Of a stretch of 64,000 bases of DNA, positions 12,601 to 26,152 are shown in pieces. Made by a program: the position numbers and the translations under genes. The notes under the pieces were generated by a model. That model was not told the origin of the DNA. It did not search any database and saw only the letters and a program-made list of their open reading frames with translations. This DNA comes from Gossypium raimondii (taxonomy: Eukaryota; Streptophyta; Magnoliopsida; Malvales; Malvaceae), in assembly GCF_025698545.1 (NCBI RefSeq), contig NC_068566.1, forward strand, positions 45,797,192-45,861,191, in the 5' to 3' direction. Each line of letters begins with the position of its first letter. Positions within the stretch are counted from its first letter, which is position 1.

Positions 12601-15600
12601 AACATTAGGGAATATTAAATATTTATTTATATTTATTTATAATCGAGTTAAATCTAAACTTATTTAAATTCTCTGAAATTTCAAATAAATCGGTCACAGC
12701 GACGACGCAAAAAAACATCGCCATTCCACCGTCAAGGATTCATGCATGTAACTTTACCTGCAAATTAAGCCAACAACTTAATATTAGAAAATCATTTTAC
12801 CCCCAAAATGCCCAAATCATTATAACCGAAGATACAATCACCGACAATGGCAACAATGAGGGTGAAAAGTACATTGGACATAAATTTTCCAGGAAAATTA
12901 TTTTTCCTTGAATCAGGAGCACGGCTGCACCAGTCAGTGTTTACTGCAAATTAAGGAGATCACTCATCAGAAACAGAAATGGAAAGTTATATGGAAATGG
13001 GTGTAACATCAAAAAAAAGAAAAAGAAAAACCCTATTATTTTTTAAGAGATACAATCAATGAGGTTTGGGTTTTCTTTTAATGGAATAATATCGTTTGTA
13101 CTGTCTCTTAATTATCAAATATTCGGTTTAAGGCGAATATATTCAAATCAACTTTTACTTATAGCCCTCATTTTAATATATATATTTTGATCCCTAATCC
13201 TAATACAATCACAACTGCAATAATAACTTGTAAAATTTTGAACTTATACCTTTTTAAGTACAATTCACTAAATTTTGAGTTTATACAGTCTCAACTACAG
13301 CTCGCCTCTTCATACATCTGGTTTTTCTAAAAACAAAGTCATTTCAAGTGCAAAACCTCCCCAAGCATACCTTTAGCCTTTGGAAGCAACAAGCTAGTCT
13401 TTTTAGGCATACCTTGCATTCCCAAAGATTTAGTCATTTTATGGCATCAAACATCGAAATGTTATCTTAAACAAAATTCTCTAGCTATTTTATGGTTTTC
13501 GATCCATCCTAAGTTATTACAAACACATTTGTATAAAAAATTTATAAAAATCGAGCTTTTTCAAGCATGGGAAAATAGCCCTTTCAGAAACACCTCACAC
13601 ATCTATACTTTGCCTACAAGGCTTCGCACATTTACACCTCACACGTACATATACTTCGCCTTCAGGGTTCACACAATCATACAGCGTGTGAATTAATTGG
13701 AAACGAGATGGGCTTTAAATTTTGTACAGTTGTGGGCGACTCTTCTAATCCTATCTACTGTATTGTCAACGTTTGTGTCAGTTGAGGTTTGACTTTTGAG
13801 TTCTTTTTTACAGGGAAATTACTGCATTTCCAAAGGGAAAATACAGTATATATACTTTTTGTTAAAATATTTTTAAATAACCAACAATCGTTTAGAAGTA
13901 GTGGCAAGCTGGCGATAGACTTTTTCTTCCTACTTTTGAATTGACTTTAATCATAAAATAGAAGACATGTATATGTATATTGGATTTTAATTTTAATAAT
14001 TTATTTTTTTAATTATCGGATTTAAAAACAAAATTAATTGATTTCTGTTAAAATTTGAATGTGTTTTAATTTTAAAATCAAGTATTTGAATATTAAATAC
14101 TATATATTCAAATTTACCCGAAGTTTATTAATAAACGGTTTGATGGATACCGGACTGCTCCACTCAAGATGGAGTGGATTTCTTTTTGAAAAATGGATGG
14201 AGGACAAAGTAGGTTGGCTTTTTGTTTTTAACAGTTGGTATGGAGTGGTTATGATAATTGATAGTCTCCCTCAATCTTTCTTTATTTTGTGGGATTAACA
14301 TTTTATCCTTGTATCTATTTAATTATTAAAATAGTAAAAATGTAACAACATATTATAGAAAAAAATCCATATATTTTATGTTTAAATATTATAGAGTAAG
14401 GTGGGGCAAAAATGGATGCATCTAACAGTTTTGAAGGTGATAATAATTTTCAAGATTATACAACTACAATGGGGCAAGATGGATTGTGGAGCAGAGTGTG
14501 CCAACTATAGAGCAATAATGTATTTAGCAACATCTGCTCTTCCCCCGCTTCATTATCATCCTTAATTGCACCTGTAAAAGGACAAAATTCCTAGATTACA
14601 AAGCAAAAGGACAAAATTCCAAAAAACCTAAAGAATAAAGGGACTAAAAAATCATTAAACCTACATACTTTATTTGTAATCTCTCAAACATATTTCATAT
14701 TGAAAAAGGAACCATATTTTCAGAGATACCAATCAACAAAAAAAAGGGGGGGCTTTAAATAGGTTCATCTGAATAACTCATAAATATTTCAAATCAATTT
14801 TTTTTCTTTCAAAGAAAAAGAAAGAAAAGTGATAGTTCTTATAGGATTTTTCGATACTTACAAAGATAGATAGATAGATATAAAGATCTAATGAAGGGAC
14901 CAATGAAAACAATGCCCAAATTATGAATTTAAACAGCAAAACCATGTGTAGGTAGACAAATAAAGACAAGGACACATTGTAGACTCTCTCTCGTATATGT
15001 AAACAAGCATGCATGGCACTTTCACCAATCCTTGTTGGCATTATTTCATCCAAGGAATATATACATTTTATCACCCAATGGAATTCACGATATAAAATTA
15101 AAATAAATTTATATCATTAATGTTTTAATAATTTAATCGTTAAATTTATTAAGATATTTATACTTGTATGTAAATTATTTTAATAAATCTGATATCTCTA
15201 ATTTTACATTGATATAAGTGATCCATTTGGTATATATAAATTAATTTAATTTTAATTAAAAATATTTTTTGGGTCAAGATTGAAACATGATGAAAATGGG
15301 ACCTCATAGTGAGAGCATTCATTTCACCTTATTCACAAAAATGTGGCAAAATCTTGATGCATTAATTGGAGTGAAAGTAATTTTGTTTTCTTTTACTAGA
15401 GGGTTGAAATTAAAAACTAATTTATTTTTAAGAAAATATATTTTTGGTATAATTAGGAGTAATAGACAATGATTGTAAGTTGAATAGGAGATTTTTCTTT
15501 TTGGAAATGTAAAATTAACCCTTTTCTGATATTCATATAAAACTACCTACTTTCTAAGATGGAAATGGAATTTCATCATATAGGCGCTCTTAGGTAAAGT

Positions 15601-17150
15601 GATCAATCAAATAGAAACAAGAAAATCTACTTTGTCAATCTTGTCAAATAAAGGACTATATATTTCAAAAATAATTATTATATGAGCCAAATATTTTATT
15701 TTATTTTAATTTTTAAATACAATTAAAACGTATAATAATTTTCCAATACATATATAAAATTTAAAAAAAAATCCACCGTACTAAATCAATTAAATCATTG
15801 TCCTTAAAATAAAAGCAACTACAAGACTATAAGTCAAGAACTTTTGTCAAAATCTTTTCCAACTATTAAGTCTTTGACAACAGGTTTGAAGCAATATTTT
15901 AGGGAATTATTTCAACATAGGACCCTATAGTCCTATAAAGATAAGTAAAATTTGGATCAGGTGTTGTGATTGGTCAAATATTTGTTCATCAAAAGCATGC
16001 TCTTAATTGGACATGTGTGAGAGCTATTAAATTTTCAAAATAATTTTCTTACTCCACATTAATATATGCAACACACAATGATTGTTTTTTGTTGACAAAG
16101 GATGGGAATTTTCTTTGGGTCCAAAATTGATTAGAATGTACACAAACTTTTATTGTATTTTTCTTGTTCTTTGCTATTTGGTGAAAGAGAAATAAGTGGC
16201 TGCTAAAATAATTTAGAAAATATGGATTTAAGTGTGATTAAGCTCGTGATATCTGGGCTTGAGAAATTTGTGGGTAATTGAGATTGATTGTATAGAGAGA
16301 AGCGAGGGAAAACAATTTTCATGTTTACATTCAATTTGTCAATTCTAACTCCAATTTAAAAACTCGATTTTAGTAATTTGATTTTAAATTTGACTTTATT
16401 TACAAATTTCAAGAACCAAAACACATCCTGAATTCAAAATGACTTCAACTCAAAATATCTAAAGAAGTAACACAAAATGAACCAAACCTAAAGTTATCAG
16501 AATTTAAATAATCAAAACGCAAAAAGATCCAAACTTAAAACAATCCAAATTTGAAAAAAAATGAACCCATAATTAACCCAATTCACCACTTTAATTTAAA
16601 TTAACAATTTTATTTGAAGTTTCTTTCTTTCTCCCCATTGTTCATCCTTCATACTAAAATCACAATAAAAGAAAATTCGATTTATTCTTCTTTTCTTACA
16701 ATTTTTGCTTTCCCAGTTCCCACATATGGCTATATATATACTTTTAGTGCTAGCTAGGTTTGCACCAAATGCATGTACCCAATAAATATACACCAATCCT
16801 CCGATTCCAAAACTCTACAAACTAACCCAACATTTGGAGCTTGAACCTAATGCCAACCCACGATTGTTCTCAATCTCTAATTTGTAAATTATAAATCTAC
16901 AAAGCCATTTATGCTCGTGTGTTATGCGTGTGCAAGCATGCATCTAATAGCAAATATATGCATAAAAATGTATAATAGAAAACAGCTAAGTATTATATCC
17001 TTGAAAGTACTTTAGCTATCCAATAAGACGCGTCCTTGCTGAAATCATAAACCACAAATTATTTTTTATCAAAATAGAAAAAAACAGTATCAACTCTCGG
17101 CCATCATTTTCTACTTTAAAGAAAAAACCCTAATTGAAAAAAAATACCAC
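9620..17150. other. Long AT-rich intergenic region
   Basis: No convincing gene is seen. Short open frames (for example 11027-11335, 14059-14298 and 14778-15074) lack family resemblance and biased codon use. Around 10690-11165 there is a TATATAAAC site followed by CG-containing sequence (ATCGTCACGATGTCGTCC) that resembles decayed LTR-retrotransposon DNA. A piece near 15090-15230 resembles the dispersed repeat at 9285-9620. The remainder is simple AT-rich DNA. Confidence 0.4.
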
Positions 17151-17220
17151 GATTTGTCCCACGAAATCCCCACGTTTTCCCCTTTCCTTCTTTAGAGTAA
17201 ACTCAGGTTTTCTATTATAC

Positions 17221-17315
17221 TATAAACCAGTTCAATATATATGTATGTATGGCTGACCAAGCCAAACATCCAAGTCCCACATAGATCCCTTTACAACAAG
17301 TACTTCTAGCACGTG
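17221..17315 (+). promoter_or_regulatory. Core promoter region of the ERF025/027-type gene: TATA box and G-box
   Basis: TATAAA at 17221-17226 lies 118 bp before the start codon. A CACGTG G-box core at 17310-17315 lies 24 bp before it, probably in the transcribed leader. G-boxes bind bZIP and bHLH factors and are common in stress-responsive plant genes; activity here is inferred only. Confidence 0.45.
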
Positions 17316-17338
17316 TGTGAGCTATTTTTTCACTAGTT

Positions 17339-17869
17339 ATGGCCTCTAGTTCCTCCGGCAAACACCCAATGTATCGTGGAATCCGATGCCGGAGCGGCAA
17401 ATGGGTGTCTGAAATCCGTGAACCGCGTAAAGCTACACGTATATGGCTCGGTACGTATCCGACACCGGAAATGGCTGCTGCTGCATATGATGTAGCTGCA
17501 CTAGCCCTAAAAGGTAGTGAAGCTGTTGTGAACTTCCCGGATTCCGTTGGTTCGTATCCTATCCCGGGTTCTACGTCATCAGCCGATATACGAAAAGCGG
17601 CGGCGGCGGCGGCGGCGATGAAAAGAGGTGAAAACAAAAGTAGTGAGAGCAGTAACCTAGTAGCGACAGTTCAAAATCATGTGGTCAAAGATGAAGGGTT
17701 CACTACAGGAGAGTATGTGGATGAGGATGTATTTTTGAACATGCCTAATTTGTTGGTGGATATGGCGAACGGATTGCTGGTTTCACCGCCGAGAATTAGC
17801 TTGATACCTTCCGATGACGACGATGACTCGCCGGATAATTGTAATGGAGGAAGCTTATGGAGCTATTGA
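17339..17869 (+). CDS. AP2/ERF transcription factor, DREB subfamily group III (ERF025/026/027 type)
   Basis: This complete intronless gene encodes 176 residues. The AP2 DNA-binding domain spans about residues 11-67 (YRGIR at 12-16, KWVSEIREP at 21-29, [19 protein letters not shown] at 33-51, VNFP at 64-67). Val23 and Glu28 correspond to the Val14/Glu19 pair that marks DREB-type specificity for DRE/CRT sites. The strand-1 turn reads RCRSGKW, one residue shorter than the usual R-RRNSGKW or R-R-WGKW pattern; I recall this as typical of ERF025-027 relatives. An alanine run follows at about 87-94, then an acidic tail and a terminal LWSY, shared with CBF proteins and thought to be part of activation. 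The tail is clearly paralogous to that of the gene at 34894. A stress-related nuclear regulator is likely; targets are unknown. Confidence 0.92.
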   Translation: MASSSSGKHPMYRGIRCRSGKWVSEIREPRKATRIWLGTYPTPEMAAAAYDVAALALKGSEAVVNFPDSVGSYPIPGSTSSADIRKAAAAAAAMKRGENKSSESSNLVATVQNHVVKDEGFTTGEYVDEDVFLNMPNLLVDMANGLLVSPPRISLIPSDDDDDSPDNCNGGSLWSY

Positions 17870-19170
17870 TTTGATCCATTTTTCTAATAATGCTGCTGTA
17901 AGCTGCTACATAATTTTGGTCTTTTCATTTTCATCAAATGTGGGCCGGAAACAAGGACATGTTAGGATTTTGGAAAAAAGGAAGAAAGAAAAAAAGCGCC
18001 CATTGGTGGTATTAAGTTGCAGCTTTGAGCATTATTAACTTGTCTCCTTATGAAATAATATATATAATGAAGACAAATTTGGTAAACAAAAAACAAGCAA
18101 AAAAAAAAACACACACTAGTGTTTTGCAGCACGTAAATTTATTTTTGGATTTAAGGTGCCTTTGGTTAGGGTTTCGATATTTTGCTTAAGAGTGCTGTTG
18201 TAGGTAGGTATCTATACACATGTATGTATGTATGTATGTATGAAATGATTTAATCTTCTTCTTTTTAGTCTTCTTCTTCCCTCTTTCATGTGACTGTTTC
18301 GAGTTCTCTTCCATTTTGATTTGTTGAAGATGAAATCAAAGTTTCGAACTCTTCATATTGTCCCTTTTAATGTGTATTTTAAACATTTTCCTCTCATTTT
18401 AAGCAACATTGACAAGAATCAGATGATGCTTACTTAATCATATTTTTGTCCTGATTGTATAATTGCATGGGTCCAGATTAAATTCGAAATTCATACAAAT
18501 TAAATCCTAATATAAAAGTCATGTTTCGAATTCGAGCCAACAGACAAAAGGGTACCTCTTTAATCATGTTAGTCACCAAGTAATGATGCATAAATTTTGT
18601 TAAAACTTTTTGGAATTCGAGAGAAATTAAGAGTCAAAACGTTAAGATAGAGAAAGAAGGGGGGGACCTATTGTGCACAGCGAACATAATGTCAATATAT
18701 ATCCATTTGACGAAAGATTGAAAGTTTAAAAATGAAAATACAGGTTATGAGATAGATGACTTTTTGATTAAACAGTGGCACTGTTAAATTGTCGGGGGGA
18801 CCCTTTATTATAAATAATGTCTACAGGTGTCTCAACTATACTTGTATTTTGAATTTTATGTTGTTTTTCATCATAACCAAATATATAACCCATTATTAGG
18901 ATTGAACATAGCAATGGATTGTGTCTGCCGAGTTGTTTGACTCGTTCTTCTAACCCTTCTGGTAAATGGGATTTGACTGCAAAGTTACATTCCAATTACA
19001 AATTTTACAATTAGTTTATTTATTTCCCCTACCTATGATTTTGATGAGAAGCTTTTGTAACAACTTTGAGTCACTTTAATCACTTCAACTTATTCCAGTA
19101 CTTTATGTCAATTTCTTTAACCATTCAATAATAATAATAATATGTCATTTCATATGTTTCAGATGTTGAT
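17870..19170. other. 3' flank of the ERF gene and AT-rich spacer
   Basis: AATAATATATATAATG at about 18052-18068 could serve as polyadenylation signal for the upstream gene. A (TGTA)n microsatellite lies at about 18221-18241. No further gene is seen. Confidence 0.4.
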
Positions 19171-19174
19171 GAAT

Positions 19175-19800
19175 AGTTTAATAGAGTGTCATGTCATCCT
19201 GTATTCCTTTTTCAATTATTTGATGATGAGAAAGGATTGTATGGAACTTTAATTCCACATCATCCTTATCCCTTTTTAATGGGAGAATGACAAATCATAT
19301 TTTTTCCTCTTAATTTTTAGCTTTCTTAGTTGGATTTGAATTTTTTTTGGAGAAAAAAGCTAAAAATCAGGAAGAAAAATCTAATTTGTCATTCTCCTGT
19401 TGGAAGGGATAAGGATGACGTGAAATCACAGTTTCATATAATCTTTTCTCATTTGATTGACATTTCGTTAAATTTTTCCATGTCATTGATGATTTTTTTA
19501 ACCTGAACCCCGAACTTCGAACCCAAAATCCCGAACCCTAAACCTAAACTTGAACCTGAACTCGAATCCTGAACCTTAAACTCCAAACCAAAAGGCCAAC
19601 TTTAATGTTCAAGGTTCAAGGTTCGATGTTCGAGTTTAGGGTTTTAGCTTCTGAATTTGAGGTTCGAGGTTCAGGATTCAAGGTTTAGGTTAAAAAGTTT
19701 TCAAAATTACGTACCAATGACATGAAAAAAATTACTGAAATGTAATTAAATAATTGGAAAGCGATACAGGATGACATGGCGCCCCTATTTCGTACAATCC
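19175..19800. mobile_element. Foldback element with telomere-like core, interrupted by a nested MITE
   Basis: The outer arms are inverted copies: GTCATGTCATCCTGTATTCC near 19188 pairs with GGATACAGGATGACATGGCG (reverse complement) near 19765. Between them the centre (about 19500-19690) is a palindrome of degenerate AACCCTAAACC / GGTTTAGGGTT repeats. The left arm is interrupted at about 19230-19440 by a separate short inverted-repeat unit (GAGAAAGGATTGTATGG pairing with ATAATCTTTTCTC). A related third copy of that unit's arm lies at about 19785-19905. Superfamily is not determined. Confidence 0.55.
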
Positions 19801-19909
19801 TTTAAACTAAAAATGCTAAAATTTAGGAGGAAAAATCTTATTTGTCATTCTTTTATTGGAAAGGGATAAGAATGACATTGAATCATAGTTTCATACAATC
19901 ATTTCTCTA

Positions 19910-22590
19910 TCTTTAAACCTGAAATACTTATTTAGAAAGTCTTCTAATAATTGAATTTAAGTGTAATTAAGTATATTTATACGTGAGCAACATGTTTAGA
20001 TAACAAATGTAATTTATGAGTAATACCGAATTGAGTTTAATTAAAGTAATCTAATAAAAATATCAAATTCTTAGAGAGGTTGAGAATTGAGTGAATTGTA
20101 CGGGTAATTAGCTAAAATGACTTTCAATTTTTAATTTTAATTTTAATTTTTTATTCATTTTTAAGATGTAAGCAAATATGTCTATAGAATCAAAATTTCC
20201 TATAGTTACAAGTTGATCTAATTACAGCCATAGAAATTATAATTTCTTACAATTACATTATGGGGTTCAAACACACTAAATCTTACCCAATTTTAAGTCA
20301 TAAAGTTGTAAACTCTAAATCCTAACCTCAACTCAAATAAATCTTAAAACTCTAATATTTAAATGCTAACCCTAAACACTAAATTTTAAATATTGCTTAC
20401 TATTATTATAGTTTAATTTCATTTAATTAATTAATACAAAATTTTAGGGTAATTAGCATTACATTATTATTAAGAATTGATGTAGTGTTAGTTGTGTATG
20501 GTATTAGTTACTTTATATATATATATATATGAAGTAACATATTTTTAATTAATACCTAAAAAATAATTACATATATAGAAGCTAGGATAGCTCACATTAT
20601 CATAACATAATTAATGTGTACAAGTATGGCAATTTCTCTCCACCGCAATTGGGATGGTCGGTTCAGAGCATTTAGGTATCTTAATATAAAATATATTATC
20701 ATGTAGGAAAGTTTTTTCTATTAATAGCAATGCAATTATAGGAAATTTGTTAAGTAATTTTTATCTCGTGTCGCGTTAAGGGAATATTCGAGATTTATAC
20801 ATATCATTATTGTTTATAATTTGACTTTACTGTTCATGGATTCGACCTCACTATTTTAGGACTGACATTTTGAGCATACTTCAAGCATGCCAGATATGTG
20901 TATTATTCTGGGTCGTCTGCCAGACTTTGATTTTCCCTATAGACGAGCTCCTTAGGTAAGGCGAACTGAGATCGCAAACTCTCATTGGCTCGTACAAGTT
21001 GATACTGCGAGCTACCTTTGATGTCCTCTTACTGTACCCCTCGCGCATGTCCACCTGGTGGAGTCTATCCAAGTCATGAGTAGGCAACTCAAATCTCATT
21101 TGGATTTTGGGTTGATGGTCATTGGTGTATAACAAAATTATTATTGGAATAGTAGCAAAATAAATTTGATATACGATAGTATACATGTATATGTAAAAAA
21201 AAAAAGAGGTTAAATTAAGGGAAAAAATGGAAAGAAAAGAAGATATAATGATGATGGATCATTAACCTCTAACCACATATAACTATTAGGGGCTACATGA
21301 CTTTTTCTCCACTTTAAGGAGACAAACATCTCATGAAATATCTAGTGGGTCCTTAATGGTATGTTCAAGCTAGCACTCAAAGAATTCATTACTAAGCAAT
21401 CTTTTCTTTTTAAATGCATTTTAGTGCTTACCAATTACCACTTCCCCATTCATGAGAATTATCATTACTCAACTCATTGTATGAAAATAAAATAAGTTTT
21501 TAATTGAATCAGTGGTTGTATCGATCGATCAAATAATTAATTTAATTAAATAAATTATTAAAATTTTATTAAAAAATTTAGTTCAATCAATTTCTTAATT
21601 GGGTTCTTATTAGTTTACTTAATCAATTGATTGAATTTTATTCTCTAAACTAATGTATCAACTAATTCTTAATTTAATCAGTCTAATCAACTAATCTATC
21701 TTGAATTCATTGCTCTTATCAAGTATGATTTCTTATTGTCTTTTCTGGGTCTTCAATATGATATAATTTTGCAAGAGCAAACGCCCAAAAACGTGGTTAA
21801 ATTTTGAAGTCGGCCGAGAAAATCCACACCCCTTTATAGAGCTGCCCTCAATATTGAACAAAAAAGAATAAAAGTCCTTAGTTTTTATTGGTACCTTTAA
21901 ATATAATAATAATCTAATGAAAACAATAGATACGATTGTGGGTGTATATATTCTCTACGGCCAAAAAATGTAGTAGCCGAAATTCTTTTTATTGAAGGAA
22001 AAAAATAGTTTTTTTGACCAAAGTTGGCCGACATAGCCATCTTTGTCTGCTTTTTTGTTAACCCTTCACAATCACTTTCTCCCCCCCCCCCCCTGGTTGG
22101 TAATATGTCTTTCTCTCTCTATATATTTCGTATCTCTGTGTTCAACATGAATTTTGGTTTTTAGTTTGCATAAATAGATATATATATATATGTATTAATT
22201 TTTTCTTAGAAAATTTTTATTAGAATCACCCAATAGTGAAACTAACGTCTGAAATAAAACACAAAAAGCCTAACAAGAACAAAAAAAAAATGTATTCGGT
22301 GTTTCAATTAATGAGCATCGCATGAATGCAATTGCAACATGAAGATTTGCCGACCTCCAATCTATATTCTCATTTATCTATATTTCCTTAGGTTTCAATA
22401 ATTTAAAAATTAGGGATAAATACATTAATTTTAGTTTAATGTGTGATTTTATACGTAAATTTTGATTTGATGTTATTGTATACATGAAATTTGAATTGTG
22501 GTTTATATGTATACATACAACTTTAATTTTGATTCAATTTTATACATTTAAAGAAACATATACATACATCTATTTACACATTGGATTAAT
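19910..22590. other. AT-rich intergenic DNA with retroelement-like patch
   Basis: No gene is seen. About 20880-21110 is less AT-rich and CG-containing, reminiscent of decayed LTR sequence. Simple repeats include (AT)n at about 20516-20530, a run of 13 C at 22081-22093 and (AT)n near 22179-22190. Confidence 0.4.
22081..22093. repeat. Poly-C run
   Basis: Thirteen consecutive cytosines follow a TTTCT stretch. Long C homopolymers are rare in AT-rich plant DNA and are prone to length error in sequencing. Confidence 0.9.
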
Positions 22591-22679
22591 ATATTGTGTA
22601 TGAAATCAGACCCATTCTTGACATTTTTGAGGCCCTAGACGAAACAATAAATTGGGTTTCTTTTAAAAAAAATTATGCT

Positions 22680-23520
22680 TGTTATACTCCCAATCCTTTA
22701 TATCCATGTTTTGATGCTTAATAGAGCACTTGGGGAGCAATAAGAGTGAAAAACGGGTTGAAATTAAAACAATAGAGTAGTCTGAAAGCTAAACACGAGC
22801 AATAAAGTTTCACACGGCCAGACCACACGGGTGTGTGGATTTCAGGAACCATGTGTGTTGACAGCTAAAAGTTTCATTTTTTAGATTTTTTGAAACTTTA
22901 AGAAGGTATAAATGATAAAATAAAGAGAGGAGAAGGGAGCCATCATAGAATGGCATGAAAATTACTCAAAGAACACCATTGAAGCAGATTTCCAAGCGAT
23001 TTTCCATCAAGATTCAAGAGTCCAAGTTGATTTCCAAGGGAGTTATCATGGATTTCTTTTATTTTAGTAGTTATATTGTATTTTTGGTGTTAGTTCTTGC
23101 AAATATGAACTAATTTTCTAAAAATCTAGGGGAGATGAACCCTGTGATGGATTTTATTGTTTGATTTCTAGTTTTATGCAATAAAATCTTAGTTTCTTTG
23201 TTTACTTTTATGAATGCTTAATTGTTCTTGGGTTGATAATTCTAGAGTACTAATCAATGTTTTGATGTGCATAAGTTTGAGGTTGAATATACCTTTCTTG
23301 TGATTAAATCTTGCATAATTGAATGGAGTTGCATGCAATTCTAGAAATAGGACGACATAAATCTACCGAGTTAGAGTCAAATCTAATAGGGGGCCCATAA
23401 AGTGAATTAATGCAATAATAGGGGTTTTAGTTAGAAAGATATTTCAATTAATCAGCCCGGAGTTAGATGGTATTGTAGATCTCTATGACCATTGTCCATT
23501 TCTTTAGAAAGCTTAAATGT
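22680..23520. mobile_element. LTR-retrotransposon-like fragment
   Basis: The stretch carries the CACACGGCCAGACCACACGG and GTGTGTGG motif that I recall as frequent in cotton Ty3/gypsy LTRs, followed by AAGCAGATTTCCAAG-type leader sequence. Possible start is TGTTATACTCC at 22681. A matching terminus and target duplication were not found, so this is called a fragment. Confidence 0.4.
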
Positions 23521-24475
23521 CAAAGACATGTAATGCACTACCACTTCCGGAGTTAGAGGCTTGTTTGAATCATCCTTTTTCCCTAGTGTTTGCATTTTTT
23601 CTTCAAACAAATCTCCCTGCACTTTTGGGTTTTACTCTTGTGGTTGATCCAAAAGGTTCGCGGGATTTTTCATCTCCAATTGAGAAAAGGTTGAGTTGTC
23701 TCCTCTTTATAGGCAACTAGCATAGGGTTTTATTACTGAGGATCTAAACTCCTTACTAATATTTTTTCATTCCTTTCATTTCTCTGATTGAGCTCTTGTT
23801 AGCGCTATTGCTACTCTTAGTATAACATTTGTTATGCAGAAAGCTATTTGTCTAACATTCTCATTTTTTCTTCCATCTCCTTGAATTGTTGGAATTTGAA
23901 TAAGGATTTTGAAAAGTTTTCTCACCTTTGGGAGCATTAGTATTACCTTGATAATATAGGGGATAGTATATGGGTGAAGGCACTAGTAGCACTAAGGATA
24001 GCCTCCATAGTAAAGATGATGAGAATCATAAATAGCATAAGGATCTTAGGGGCGATCTGACTAATATTGTTGTCAGGTATACTATCTGGTGTTGTTCTGA
24101 GGTTGAGTTTAAGGTGGTAGGGTTTGGGTTTATTGTTGATTTTGAGTTCCTTCTTCTGCATTGACAAGAATGCCAATGGTTGAATGAGTCATGTTGTTTA
24201 TGCTCACCGTACCAATTGCTGATACAAAGAGATGATGTGGAGGTGACTATGGTGGAGATCATAGTCAATTCACCCTAAAGGGGTGGAGAGTCGTACAATG
24301 GTGATGGTGAAACTAAGGTTGGGATAAGCAAGTAAGTGAGGAAGATGGTTGAAGGAAAAGATAGAGGATACAGTTGTTTGAGTTAGTTAATAGAGAATTT
24401 GTCCCCTCTCTCAAGGGTGAAAGAAAGTTTAGCCAACTAATGAGACACATGACTATCTCTAATTAGCCAACTAGT
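23520..24475. other. Unrecognised spacer
   Basis: The region contains small open frames on both strands (23517-23720 and 23943-24268) without recognisable domains. It may be internal retroelement sequence too decayed to identify. Confidence 0.3.
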
Positions 24476-24479
24476 CATT

Positions 24480-25449
24480 GTTGGAAAATTTGCATTTTAT
24501 GGGAATTTTGAGTCATATTCTCAATAGGTAAAGGTGGAAAGTTGAATCATAAATTTATGGTTTCATATGCTCAAAATGGTTGAGTGATGAATGAGAAATT
24601 GATGCTCAAAGTAAGCTACTTGAAAATATTTGTTGAGGAAAAGTAAAGGCTTAGATCTCACATTGGTTAAATACTAAGTGTGAAATGTGTATATTTATGA
24701 GAACCCTCTTGAAAGATGATTGAATGATTAAGCTTGGAATTTTACCTCATGTGCAGAGGGGTGCAGGTCCAAACCCGACGAAGTTGGGGCACACCCGCAC
24801 AACGTGGGCGATGTGAAATGTCTAGGCCAGTCAAGTCCAAAATGAGCCTATGAATATTTTAGCCTAGCACGAAATTATTTTCTTTAGCAAACATAATCTG
24901 TTTTTATAAGGACATTTATCTTATCTATTTGATTCCAATCAATTTGATTTAATTTTTTAATTAAATTGATTTGTTGGCTCCACCATTTTAAATTCCTATA
25001 AAATGTTATGAATTATGTAGAATTTGTATGACTCTCATACTCTCTCACACTGAATTTATTTTGCTCTGAAAACTCTTTTTTTCCTCTCCATATTTTCCAA
25101 TGTTCCGGTGATAGAAAAAGGCAACATTCGTTCGTTGATTGCTGCAGAGGTGCTACTTCTTTGATCATTGTTGTTGTTGTTGTTGTATCATAGGAGACAT
25201 TCGACCAACGTTTCTCCAAGTACCGTAAGAGCGGTCGAATCTGTCTTAAGGAAACTGTGTTAAACAGGCCTCAACGTTTAGTGAGCCTCTTCTCTTCTTT
25301 TCGATTTCAACCTTGTGTTACGGTTTTTATTGAGTTTACGTATTTGACAAATTAAATATAAATTTATTCTATTTATATTTTATTATATATATATAAATAA
25401 CTATTTATTAATATTAAATATTTTATTCGCTAACGTGTTTTGTCCAACA
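24480..25449. mobile_element. Ty1/copia-like solo LTR
   Basis: The unit begins TGTTGG and ends CCAACA, the canonical termini of plant copia LTRs, and is about 970 bp long. It is flanked by GTCAT (24475-24479) and GTCTT (25450-25454), a 5-bp target duplication with one mismatch. Inside is the pattern CTCACATTGGTTAAATACTA followed by TATTTATGAG, typical of copia LTR promoters. No second LTR or internal polyprotein is present, so it is best read as a solo LTR left by recombination. Confidence 0.65.
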
Positions 25450-25454
25450 GTCTT

Positions 25455-26150
25455 TTCAAAAGTCCTTATCAAATGAGTGACGTAACATTACTAGGTTATA
25501 ACATATATAAGTAATAAGTGATAATCATTCCATCGAAACAATTTACCTATAAAAGGTGATTGGTTTAAATATTCCCTAAGCTCTTACTAAATAGTACCAT
25601 GACAGAGGGAAGCATGTTTGGTGAATTAACTTGTACAACTTTACAAGTTAAGAAGGGTTACTAATTTCTGGGAAATTACTTCATTGGAACTTTTAATTAG
25701 CATAATTTTTAAGGTTTAGAAAGTTGTGGTCCTTCACTTCTTTTCATTACCCTGACATTTAAATAAAATTGAACTTCGTAATCATAACATATATATATAT
25801 ATATATATATTCCATTTTAAGCAAGTTAATTTCAAGATGGTGACCCCACTTCTCAGTACTAAGCAATTAGAATAAGATCAGAATGGATCTTAATTTTCAA
25901 TTTTATAAAATTATTACCTTTATGTAAAGTTCATCGACAATATAATTCTAATGCCAGAAAGAGATTAGTAACAATGTAATTAAATTCACTTAAAATAATC
26001 AACAATCAATTTTAAAATAAATATACGTTCGACATACACAAAAGATGGACCTATGAAGACGAACAACCATCCAATGTGGCTGTACGTTCACAAACTTTCT
26101 TAATCCTCTTTAATTTTATTATTTCCTTTTATATATTCATGAAAAAAATA
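25455..26150. other. AT-rich spacer
   Basis: No gene is seen. An (AT)n microsatellite lies at about 25789-25810. Confidence 0.5.
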
Positions 26151-26152
26151 AA

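Noticed and set aside
23943..24268. Overlapping minus-strand frames in a repeat-like spacer
   Set aside because: No domain, low-complexity residues and no splice context; probably chance frames.
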